Source: Craterilacuibacter sinensis (GTDB taxonomy: Bacteria; Pseudomonadota; Gammaproteobacteria; Burkholderiales; Chromobacteriaceae). From it: a DNA stretch of 64,000 bases. Below, piece by piece: positions 43,559 to 50,552 of this stretch. Made by a program: the position numbers and the translations under genes. The DNA is taken from positions 186,001-250,000 of the forward strand of contig NZ_WSSB01000005.1 in NCBI RefSeq assembly GCF_009831765.1, read 5' to 3'. How positions within the stretch are numbered: position 1 is the stretch's first letter; each line of letters starts with the position of its first letter. The notes under the pieces are model-generated. The model did not search any database and was not told where the DNA came from. It worked only from the letters and a program-made list of their open reading frames with translations.

Positions 43559-44347
43559 TTATCCGGCAAAGTGCGTAATGGCGTGCGCCAGGGCCTGTGG
43601 TGCCTCCAGATGCAAGGCATGGCCGCAATCATCCAGCTGCAATAAGCGGGCATGCGGAATGTTTTGCGCCAGCAGGGCGGACTGGTAATAGGGCGTCAGA
43701 CGGTCGACGCTGCCTACGATGACCAGTGTCTCGCAATTGAGGCCGTTTAGCCAAGCGCGTGCATCATGTTCAAGCACGCCACGGCTTAGGCGTTGTGTTG
43801 CCGGCCAGTCTACGCTGGCCGCAATTTCGCGCAGCCGTGGCAGCATGGCCTTTTGTGTACTGAGAAAATGGCTGGAAAATAGCCAGGGCAGGCCGGTGTC
43901 AAAGCGCAGCTCAAAGCCGCCGGCCTCATCCGAGCTGGCCCAGTTGCGGGCAATCAGTTCATTGACCGGGTCTGACCAGGCTAGCGTTGCGGCCAGTATC
44001 AGGCGCGACAGCCGCTTGGCATGTCGCCGTGCAAAGTGTTGTGCCACCATGCCGCCATAAGACAATCCGGCCACATTGGCTTGCCCGATTTGCAGCTGAT
44101 CCAGCAAGGTCGCGACATCATCCGCCTGATCGCTCAGGCAATAGTGCTCGGCCGGTGGCTTGGCACTTAAACCCTGACCGCAAAAATCCAGTTGTAAAAC
44201 CCGGAAGTGTGGTGTCAGAAAAGGCAGTAGCAAGCCCCATGCTGCCGTACTCATGGTGATGCCGTTAAGTAGTAGTAATGCCGGCTTGTCCTTGTTGCCA
44301 TGGTCTTCATAGAACAAGCGCTGCTGCCGGGCTTCAAAGTAGGGCAT
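43559..44347 (-). CDS. Alpha/beta hydrolase
   Basis: 262 residues, single domain. The nucleophile elbow is GLSYGGMVA (serine near residue 94), the acid is in GSVDRLTP and the base is in CGHALHLEAP. LNGITMSTAAW holds the oxyanion region. The family resembles 3-oxoadipate enol-lactonase-like and other carboxylic ester hydrolases, but the substrate is unknown. Cotranscribed with the downstream crotonase. ATG preceded by a GGAGGTGA-like sequence. Confidence 0.85.
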   Translation of the reverse strand: MPYFEARQQRLFYEDHGNKDKPALLLLNGITMSTAAWGLLLPFLTPHFRVLQLDFCGQGLSAKPPAEHYCLSDQADDVATLLDQLQIGQANVAGLSYGGMVAQHFARRHAKRLSRLILAATLAWSDPVNELIARNWASSDEAGGFELRFDTGLPWLFSSHFLSTQKAMLPRLREIAASVDWPATQRLSRGVLEHDARAWLNGLNCETLVIVGSVDRLTPYYQSALLAQNIPHARLLQLDDCGHALHLEAPQALAHAITHFAG

Positions 44348-44433
44348 GCGTCACCTCCGCTCCTGTTTATACCATTGTAGTGTCTTCCTGCGCGGGCTCC
44401 GGATTCTTTGCCGGGCACGCAATCTTGCTTGGT

Positions 44434-44453
44434 CTGTTTGAGTATTTAAACAG
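44434..44453. promoter_or_regulatory. Inverted repeat CTGTTT-N8-AAACAG
   Basis: Perfect 6-bp arms, AT-rich spacer GAGTATTT. Located 87 bases upstream of the hydrolase start, a plausible operator position. No regulator gene is adjacent. Confidence 0.35.
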
Positions 44454-44486
44454 ATGTGCACTTCCCTTGGCTTTTTTGCCTATTCT

Positions 44487-44499
44487 ATTGTCTGACAAT
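44487..44499. promoter_or_regulatory. Palindrome ATTGTCTGACAAT, GntR/FadR-type operator candidate
   Basis: A perfect 13-base palindrome. It fits the general form of FadR-subfamily GntR operators (TNGTNNNACNA). About 140 bases from the hydrolase start and 330 from potG. Confidence 0.4.
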
Positions 44500-44751
44500 G
44501 TCGCGGTTTGCATGGATTACCGGTATTTTTTGTTTAAGCCCGTGTTTTTTATGCATTATCTTGCGCTGCAGCAATGAAAAAGTCCGCATTTGATGCTTGT
44601 CAATTTTATTAAACATGACATAAGCTGCAGGTGCATTTTGCCATTTGGATAATTGTGTGGTGCTGCCAGTGTGTTGTGGCGGCGTACAAAATGACAGATC
44701 AGGCTGCCGGATGTACGGCCGGCGCCGTGCCGAGGCATGCAATTTGCTTAT

Positions 44752-44768
44752 GCTTGATCGGATCAAGC
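44752..44768. promoter_or_regulatory. Palindrome GCTTGAT-CGG-ATCAAGC upstream of potG
   Basis: A perfect 7-bp inverted repeat with a 3-base centre, 58 bases before the potG ATG. Could be an operator or a hairpin in the potG leader. Confidence 0.4.
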
Positions 44769-44825
44769 TGCAATCAAAAAACTAGAAGTTGCGCAGCAAA
44801 CCAAATCTACATTGAGGGAGTCATC

Positions 44826-45968
44826 ATGACGGAAGCTGTTGTTGCCTCATCCGGCGCGGCCAAAGCTGCGGCGGATCAGCCTTATCTGAAAATTGCCGGC
44901 ATCGTTAAAAAGTTCGGCGACAATTTTGCCGTCGATAATCTCGACCTTGAAATCCAGCAGCACGAGATTTTTGCCTTGCTGGGCAGTTCCGGCTGCGGCA
45001 AGTCGACGCTGCTGCGCATGCTGGCGGGCATGGAGCGCCCGACCTCGGGCAAGATCATTCTGGACGGGCAGGACATTACCCAGTTGGCCCCGTATGAGCG
45101 CCCGCTCAATATGATGTTCCAGAGCTATGCCCTGTTCCCGCATATGACTGTCGAGCAGAATATCGCCTTCGGCCTGAAGCAGGATGGCCTGCCCAAGGAT
45201 GAAATCGCCAACCGCGTACTGGAGATGCTGGATCTGGTGCAGTTGCGCAAATACGCCAGCCGCAAGCCTTACCAGTTGTCCGGTGGTCAGCAACAGCGTG
45301 TCGCACTGGCGCGCAGCTTAGCCAAGCGTCCGAAAATGCTGTTGCTGGATGAGCCACTGGGCGCGCTGGACAAGAAACTTCGGCAGCAAACCCAGCTGGA
45401 ACTGGTCAATACGCTGGAAAAGGTCGGCGTGACTTGCATCATGGTGACGCATGATCAGGAAGAAGCGATGACCATGGCCACGCGTATCGGCATTATGAGC
45501 GAGGGCAAGCTGTTGCAGGTCGGCACGCCGTCACAGATTTACGACTATCCGAATTGCCGCTTTACCGCCGAATTCATTGGCGAGACCAATCTCTTTACCG
45601 GTCAGGTGGTGGTGGATGAAGCCGACCGCGTCGAAATCGAAACCGCCGAGCTGGGCGGGCGCATCCAGGTCAGTCACGGTATCACCGGCCCTAAGGGCAT
45701 GGATGTCTGGGCCAGTGTCCGCCCGGAAGATGTCCGTATCGATATCCGCCCCATCGCAGCCGGCCCCAATGCCGCGCGCGGCAAGGTCAAGGAAATCGCT
45801 TACCTTGGCAGCTTCTCCATCTATCACGTGATTTTGCCCAGCGGCAAAGTGGTCAAGTCCATGGTGCCGGCCAACCGCTGGTACGAGGCGGGCGAGCAGG
45901 AGCCGACCTGGAACGATGAAGTGTATGTCAGCTGGCGCGCCGACATGCCTGTCGTGCTGACCGCTTAA
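44826..45968 (+). CDS. potG: Putrescine ABC transporter ATP-binding protein PotG
   Basis: 380 residues. Walker A GSSGCGKST, signature LSGGQQQRVALA, Walker B LLLDEPLGALD, H-loop TCIMVTHDQEEAM. The C-terminal TOBE domain (about 290-380) with VRPEDVRIDIRP places it in the CUT1/PotA-like group; the run LNMMFQSYALFPHMTVEQNI with FGLKQDGLPKDEIANRVLEM is closest to PotG. GAGGGAG precedes ATG at 44826. Forms an importer with the next two genes. Confidence 0.92.
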   Translation: MTEAVVASSGAAKAAADQPYLKIAGIVKKFGDNFAVDNLDLEIQQHEIFALLGSSGCGKSTLLRMLAGMERPTSGKIILDGQDITQLAPYERPLNMMFQSYALFPHMTVEQNIAFGLKQDGLPKDEIANRVLEMLDLVQLRKYASRKPYQLSGGQQQRVALARSLAKRPKMLLLDEPLGALDKKLRQQTQLELVNTLEKVGVTCIMVTHDQEEAMTMATRIGIMSEGKLLQVGTPSQIYDYPNCRFTAEFIGETNLFTGQVVVDEADRVEIETAELGGRIQVSHGITGPKGMDVWASVRPEDVRIDIRPIAAGPNAARGKVKEIAYLGSFSIYHVILPSGKVVKSMVPANRWYEAGEQEPTWNDEVYVSWRADMPVVLTA

Positions 45969-45981
45969 GGAGGACGGCCCG

Positions 45982-46899
45982 ATGGACATCCAGCGTTTTG
46001 CCAAAAAGTGGCTCAAACCCGGACGCGGCAGCGTGATCGCCATGCCGTATCTGTGGCTGGGCGTATTTTTTCTGATTCCCTTTTTTATCGTGCTCAAGAT
46101 CAGCTTCGCCGAGCAGGATATCGCCATTCCGCCGTTTACCAGCTTGATGGCGTACGAGGAGGGCTTTCTTAATATCAAGGTCAACCTGTCGAATTTCCTG
46201 TTCATCTTTACCGATGAATTTTATTTCGACACCTATATCTCATCGCTCAAGGTCGCCCTGGTGACCACGGTGCTATGTCTGCTTCTGGGCTATCCGATCG
46301 CCTATGCCATTGCCCGTACCGATCCTGCACGGCGCAATGTGCTGCTGATGCTGGTGATGCTGCCGTTCTGGACCTCTTTTTTGCTGCGCGTCTATGCCTG
46401 GATGGGCTTGCTGAATGAAAACGGCCTGATCAACACCTTTTTGCTATGGACCGGCGTGATTAGCGAGCCTTTGCAGATGTTCCATACCGACTTCTCGCTT
46501 TACTTAGTGATGTTGTATGCCTATCTGCCGTTTATGATCCTGCCGCTTTACTCGCATCTGGTGAAGATGGATGTGCGCTTGCTGGAAGCCGCGGGCGACT
46601 TGGGAGCCAAACCCTTGAAGGCGTTTGCCACCATTACCTTGCCCTTGTCCAGAAACGGCATTATCGCGGGCTCCATGCTGGTGTTTATTCCGGCGGTGGG
46701 CGAGTTTGTGATTCCGGAGCTGGTTGGCAGCTCGGAAACGCTGATGATAGGCAAAGTGTTGTGGAACGAGTTTTTTGATAATAACAACTGGCCGATGGCC
46801 GCTGCAGTGGCAACCGTAATGGTCTTGCTATTGCTGGTGCCGATCGCCTTTTTCCACCGCTTCGAGACGCGCGAGCTGGAGGGTAAGAACCATGTATAA
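45982..46899 (+). CDS. potH: Putrescine ABC transporter permease PotH
   Basis: 305 residues with six predicted transmembrane helices. The EAA loop facing the ATPase is LLEAAGDLGAKPLKAFATIT. IPAVGEFVIPELVGSSETLM is typical of PotH/PotB. Thirteen bases after potG, with AAGGAGG; overlaps potI by 8 bases. Confidence 0.92.
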   Translation: MDIQRFAKKWLKPGRGSVIAMPYLWLGVFFLIPFFIVLKISFAEQDIAIPPFTSLMAYEEGFLNIKVNLSNFLFIFTDEFYFDTYISSLKVALVTTVLCLLLGYPIAYAIARTDPARRNVLLMLVMLPFWTSFLLRVYAWMGLLNENGLINTFLLWTGVISEPLQMFHTDFSLYLVMLYAYLPFMILPLYSHLVKMDVRLLEAAGDLGAKPLKAFATITLPLSRNGIIAGSMLVFIPAVGEFVIPELVGSSETLMIGKVLWNEFFDNNNWPMAAAVATVMVLLLLVPIAFFHRFETRELEGKNHV

Positions 46900-47797
46900 C
46901 GGCAATAAGCTCTCGCCCTTTCTTAAAGGCGTGCTGGTCGTGGGTTTTTTGTTTCTGTACATACCCATACTCAGCCTGATCGTCTATTCGTTTAATGAGT
47001 CCAAACTGGTGACCTTGTGGGGTGGCTTTTCGCTGCGCTGGTATGCGTCGCTGTTCGAGAACGAGCAGATCATCTCGGCGGTATGGCTGTCCATCCGTAT
47101 TGCGCTGGCCAGTGCCACGGCCGCGGTGGTGCTGGGAACCATCGCAGGCTTTGTCTCGGCGCGTTTCAAGCGTTTTCGCGGCAGCACGCTATTTGCCGGC
47201 ATGCTGACCGCGCCGATGGTGATGCCCGAGGTGATTACCGGTCTTTCCATGCTGCTTTTGTTTATCTCCCTGCAGCAACTGACCGGCTACCCGTCCGAAC
47301 GCGGCTTTTTCACGATCTGGGTCGGTCATACCACCTTGTGCATGGCTTATGTAGCGGTTGTGGTGCGCTCGCGCCTGGTGGAAATGGACAAGAGTCTGGA
47401 AGAGGCGGCGATGGATCTGGGCGCGCGTCCGTTCAAGATTTTCTTCGTGATCACCTTGCCGCTGATCTCGCAGGCGATTGCTTCGGGCTTTTTGCTCTCG
47501 ATCACCCTGTCGCTGGATGATCTGGTGACGACAGCCTTCCTGTCCGGCCCAGGTTCGACCACCTTGCCGCAAGTTATCTTCTCCAAAGTGCGTCTGGGCC
47601 TGAATCCGGAAATCAATGCGCTGGCCAGTATCACGGTGCTGATCGTTGGTATTTTCGTGATTCTCGCCAACTACCTGATGCTCAACTCGCAAAGAAAACG
47701 CGAGCGCGCGATTGCCGAGGCGATGCGCGGCGATGCACCGGTTCTGCCTTCACCGCCTGTCGGCGTCGAGGGTATGGGTCGCCCGGGGCGCGCTTAA
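46892..47797 (+). CDS. potI: Putrescine ABC transporter permease PotI
   Basis: 301 residues, six transmembrane helices. EAA loop LEEAAMDLGARPFKIFFVIT; segment LSLDDLVTTAFLSGPGSTTL is typical of PotI/PotC. The last roughly 25 residues (MRGDAPVLPSPPVGVEGMGR) are an atypical Pro/Gly-rich tail. The periplasmic binding protein PotF is not in this operon and must be encoded elsewhere. Confidence 0.92.
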   Translation: MYNGNKLSPFLKGVLVVGFLFLYIPILSLIVYSFNESKLVTLWGGFSLRWYASLFENEQIISAVWLSIRIALASATAAVVLGTIAGFVSARFKRFRGSTLFAGMLTAPMVMPEVITGLSMLLLFISLQQLTGYPSERGFFTIWVGHTTLCMAYVAVVVRSRLVEMDKSLEEAAMDLGARPFKIFFVITLPLISQAIASGFLLSITLSLDDLVTTAFLSGPGSTTLPQVIFSKVRLGLNPEINALASITVLIVGIFVILANYLMLNSQRKRERAIAEAMRGDAPVLPSPPVGVEGMGRPGRA

Positions 47798-47803
47798 GCC
47801 CCA

Positions 47804-47840
47804 AGCCGCAGCAGCTTATACCCCTGCTGCGGCTGTTTTG
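47804..47840 (+). terminator. Terminator after potI
   Basis: Perfect 11-bp stem AGCCGCAGCAG/CTGCTGCGGCT with a 9-base loop, then GTTTTG. Partial termination would separate potGHI from the oxidase gene. Confidence 0.65.
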
Positions 47841-47902
47841 ATCTTGCTGTTTTAAACCATTTTCCTACCTCGCGACCCGACTTTATCCGGACATTCAAGC
47901 TC

Positions 47903-49192
47903 ATGCTGACCTTTGCCCATCAAGCCCACGTGCCGTCTTATTACGCCGCCACCGCTACGCCCTGGTCCGACCAGCCCCCCTTGCAAGGCGCAGTCGCAAG
48001 CGATGTCTGTGTGGTCGGCGGCGGTTTGGCCGGATTGTCGGCTGCGCTGAATCTGGCCGAGCAAGGCTTTTCCGTGACCTTGCTGGAGGGCGCGCGCATA
48101 GGCTGGGGTGCATCCGGACGCAATGGCGGGCAGGTGATTGTCGGCTACTCCTGCGATATCGATACCATCAAGGCGCAGCTGGGGCCGGATATGGCGCGCA
48201 CCTTCTGGGATATGTCGGTGGAAGCGGTCGACATCATTGACGAACGGGTCAAACGCCACCAGATAGACTGCGACTGGGTACGCGGTTTTTGCAATGCAGC
48301 GGTGAAGCCTTCCGCCATGGACGATCTTAAAGAGTGGCAGGCGACGCTGGAGCAGGATTACGGCTATGGCGGCACCCAGATGTGGGGCCGCGAGCAGCTG
48401 GCGGAGCAGCTGGCCAGCCCGCGTTATCAGGGGGGCTTGTTCGACCCGCGCTCCGGCCATATCCATCCGCTTAATTATGCGCTGGGCCTGGCACGAGCCT
48501 GCCTTGCAGCCGGCGTGGTCATTCATGAAAACTCGCCGGTGACCGGCATCGACGAGGGCCCGCGTCCACGCGTGCGCTCAGAGTCGGGGCAGGTGAGCTG
48601 TGCACACGTGGTGCTGGCGTGCAATTCGTATATCGGGGGGCTGGCCCCAAAGCTCGAGCGCAAGATCATGCCCGCAGGGACTTATGTGATTGCGACCGAG
48701 CCCTTGGGGGAGGCGCGAGCCAAGGCCCTGATCGGCAACAATATGGCGGTGTGCGACACTCAGTTCGTGCTGGATTATTACCGCTTGAGTGCCGATCACC
48801 GGCTGCTGTTCGGCGGCAAGGTCAGCTACTCCGGGCGCGAGCCGGCCAATCTTTCTGAAGCCATGCGACAAGACATGCTCAGGGTGTTCCCGCAGCTGGC
48901 CGATGTGAAAATCGACTATGCCTGGGGCGGTATGTGCGATATCACCATGAACCGCGCGCCGGATTTTGGCCGGCTGTCCAGCAATGTCTACTACCTGCAG
49001 GGCTTCTCCGGCCATGGGGTCAATATTACCGGTCTGGCCGGGCGCGTGGTGGCCGAGGCCATTGCCGGCTCGGCCAGCCGCTTTGATCTGTTCGGCAAGT
49101 TGCGTCACCGCGACTTCCCCGGCGGCAAACTGCTGCGTACGCCGGCACTGGTGCTGGGGATGGCCTACTATCGTTTGCGCGACTATCTGTAA
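47903..49192 (+). CDS. FAD-dependent oxidoreductase, gamma-glutamylputrescine oxidase-like (PuuB/OrdL)
   Basis: 429 residues, DAO family. The FAD-binding motif is VCVVGGGLAGLSAALNLAEQ and the family signature is GWGASGRNGGQV. The start HVPSYYAATATPWSDQPPLQ, the PEGAP-free YYRLSADHRLLFGGKVSYSG and the C-terminal LQGFSGHGVNITGLAGRVVA match PuuB/OrdL, which oxidises gamma-glutamylputrescine. No puuA, puuC or puuD is here, so the substrate is inferred from the neighbouring putrescine importer. No strong Shine-Dalgarno. Confidence 0.82.
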   Translation: MLTFAHQAHVPSYYAATATPWSDQPPLQGAVASDVCVVGGGLAGLSAALNLAEQGFSVTLLEGARIGWGASGRNGGQVIVGYSCDIDTIKAQLGPDMARTFWDMSVEAVDIIDERVKRHQIDCDWVRGFCNAAVKPSAMDDLKEWQATLEQDYGYGGTQMWGREQLAEQLASPRYQGGLFDPRSGHIHPLNYALGLARACLAAGVVIHENSPVTGIDEGPRPRVRSESGQVSCAHVVLACNSYIGGLAPKLERKIMPAGTYVIATEPLGEARAKALIGNNMAVCDTQFVLDYYRLSADHRLLFGGKVSYSGREPANLSEAMRQDMLRVFPQLADVKIDYAWGGMCDITMNRAPDFGRLSSNVYYLQGFSGHGVNITGLAGRVVAEAIAGSASRFDLFGKLRHRDFPGGKLLRTPALVLGMAYYRLRDYL

Positions 49193-49228
49193 GCGCACCG
49201 TCGGCACACGCGGCCACTATCCCTCTAC

Positions 49229-49250
49229 AAGCGCCTTCGGGCGCTTTTTT
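49229..49250 (+). terminator. Terminator after the PuuB-like gene
   Basis: AAGCGCC-TTCG-GGCGCTT stem with the stable UUCG tetraloop, followed by a T6 run. Confidence 0.9.
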
Positions 49251-49262
49251 GTTTAATGCTGC

Positions 49263-49290
49263 AATATTTCAACTTTCGTTGTATTATTGA
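49263..49290 (+). promoter_or_regulatory. ArsR operator 1
   Basis: AATATTTCAAC, 10 bases, TTATTGA: an imperfect inverted repeat that ends just before the arsR start codon. The same motif with the same spacing recurs before arsD. ArsR-family operators commonly have TTCAA/TTGAA half-sites like these. Confidence 0.65.
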
Positions 49291-49293
49291 AGT

Positions 49294-49662
49294 ATGGAAA
49301 ACCAAACTGCTACCCACATTTTCGAATCGCTGTCCTCCGGCATCCGCCTCGACGCCTTTCGCCTGCTGGTCAAACATGGTCATGCAGGGCTGGTGGCCGG
49401 CGAAATTGGCGCGGTGCTGGATCTTGCGCCCAACAAGCTGTCCTTCCATCTCAAGGCACTGACGCACGCGGGCCTGGTGTCGGTGACGCAGGAGGGACGC
49501 TTTCAGCGCTACCGTGCCAATCTGCCGCTGATGCTGGAATTGATCGCCTATCTCACCGCCGAGTGTTGCAGCGGCAAGCCGGAGGAATGCCTCGATGCAC
49601 GTGCCGCTTCGTGCTGCCCGGACACCGTTTTGCCCCCTGTTTCTTCTACGCTGGAATCTTAA
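49294..49662 (+). CDS. arsR: Arsenic-responsive repressor ArsR, C-terminal cysteine type
   Basis: 122 residues, winged-helix ArsR/SmtB family. The recognition helix is NKLSFHLKALTHAGLVSVTQ. It lacks the E. coli-type CxC in helix 3; instead cysteines cluster at the C-terminus: C91, C92, C99, C107, C108 (ECCSGKPEEC and SCC). That resembles the C-terminal arsenite site described for the Acidithiobacillus ferrooxidans ArsR. Arsenite binding should release it from the two operators at 49263 and 50146. The ATG overlaps operator 1's right arm. Confidence 0.9.
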   Translation: MENQTATHIFESLSSGIRLDAFRLLVKHGHAGLVAGEIGAVLDLAPNKLSFHLKALTHAGLVSVTQEGRFQRYRANLPLMLELIAYLTAECCSGKPEECLDARAASCCPDTVLPPVSSTLES

Positions 49663-49664
49663 GC

Positions 49665-50138
49665 ATGAATATTCTTTTTCTGTGTACCGGCAACTCTTGC
49701 CGCTCCATTCTTGGCGAAGTCACCTTCAATCATCTGGCGCCGGAAGGCTGGCGGGCGATGAGTGCCGGCAGCCAGCCCGCAGGTTATGTCCACCCGCGCT
49801 CGATCGCGCTGCTTGCGCGCGAAGGTATGAAGATCGATGGACTAAGCAGCAAGAGCTGGGATGCGCTACCGGCCACCCCCGATATCGTGATTACCGTGTG
49901 CGCATCCGCCGCCGGCGAAACCTGCCCGGCCTATCTGGGCCCGGCGCTGCGTACGCACTGGGGGGTGGAAGATCCGGCGCATGCGACCGGCACGGACAGC
50001 GAAATCGACGCAGCCTTTATGGCGGCCTACGCCACTTTGCGCGCGCGCATAGCGGCACTGCTGGCATTGCCGCTGGCAAGCATGGATCGCCGCGAGCTTA
50101 AGGCCGAGCTGGATCGTATCGGCCGTGAAGTCTTCTGA
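49665..50138 (+). CDS. arsC: Arsenate reductase ArsC, low-molecular-weight phosphatase type
   Basis: 157 residues. The phosphatase-like P-loop CTGNSCRS starts at residue 7, and a second cysteine pair is in VCASAAGETCPA (about residues 81-89), needed for the disulfide relay. It reduces arsenate to arsenite, with thioredoxin or glutaredoxin restoring the enzyme. ATG at 49665, two bases after arsR; the SD is weak (GGAATC), so translational coupling is likely. Confidence 0.93.
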   Translation: MNILFLCTGNSCRSILGEVTFNHLAPEGWRAMSAGSQPAGYVHPRSIALLAREGMKIDGLSSKSWDALPATPDIVITVCASAAGETCPAYLGPALRTHWGVEDPAHATGTDSEIDAAFMAAYATLRARIAALLALPLASMDRRELKAELDRIGREVF

Positions 50139-50145
50139 TGTGCTT

Positions 50146-50173
50146 AATATTTCAACATTATTAGGATTATTGA
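50146..50173 (+). promoter_or_regulatory. ArsR operator 2, upstream of arsD
   Basis: AATATTTCAAC, 10 bases, TTATTGA, identical in both arms and spacing to operator 1, directly before the arsD ATG. Suggests a second, ArsR-controlled promoter within the operon. Confidence 0.65.
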
Positions 50174-50174
50174 C

Positions 50175-50543
50175 ATGACAAAAATCGAGATTTTCGACCC
50201 GGCACTGTGTTGTGCGACCGGTGTCTGCGGCACCGAGATTGATCAGGCACTGGTGAACTTCGCCGCCGACTTTGACTGGGCCAAGGCGCAGGGGGCCGAC
50301 ATCTGCCGCTTCAATCTGGCGCAAGAGCCGCTGGCCTTTGCCGAAAACCCGGTGGTCAAAGGCTTTCTCGAGCGTTCCGGCGCCGACTTGTTGCCGCTTG
50401 TGCTGCTTAACGGCGAGATTGCCTTGATGGGGCGCTACCCGCGCCGCGCCGAGTTGGCGCGTTTTGCCGGCATCTCGACTTTTGCCGCCGCCAGCGCGCC
50501 AGCCCAGTCATCCTGCTGTGGTGGCAACACCGGCTGCTGCTGA
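50175..50543 (+). CDS. arsD: Arsenic metallochaperone ArsD
   Basis: 122 residues. C12, C13 and C18 (PALCCATGVCG) form the arsenite-transfer site, and vicinal pairs C114-C115 and C121-C122 end the protein, as in the plasmid R773 protein. It hands arsenite to ArsA and weakly regulates. Nine bases before arsA. Confidence 0.95.
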   Translation: MTKIEIFDPALCCATGVCGTEIDQALVNFAADFDWAKAQGADICRFNLAQEPLAFAENPVVKGFLERSGADLLPLVLLNGEIALMGRYPRRAELARFAGISTFAAASAPAQSSCCGGNTGCC

Positions 50544-50552
50544 GGGCGCATC

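Larger units (their letters stand above)
44348..44825. other. Divergent regulatory region between the hydrolase and potG
   Basis: About 480 bases with no acceptable gene. It holds three inverted repeats (separate entries) and must carry promoters for both flanking operons. I found no convincing sigma70 pair. Confidence 0.6.

Noticed and set aside
44468-44486. Possible sigma54 site TTGGCTTTTTTGCC upstream of potG
   Set aside because: The GG-to-GC distance is 7 rather than 10 bases.
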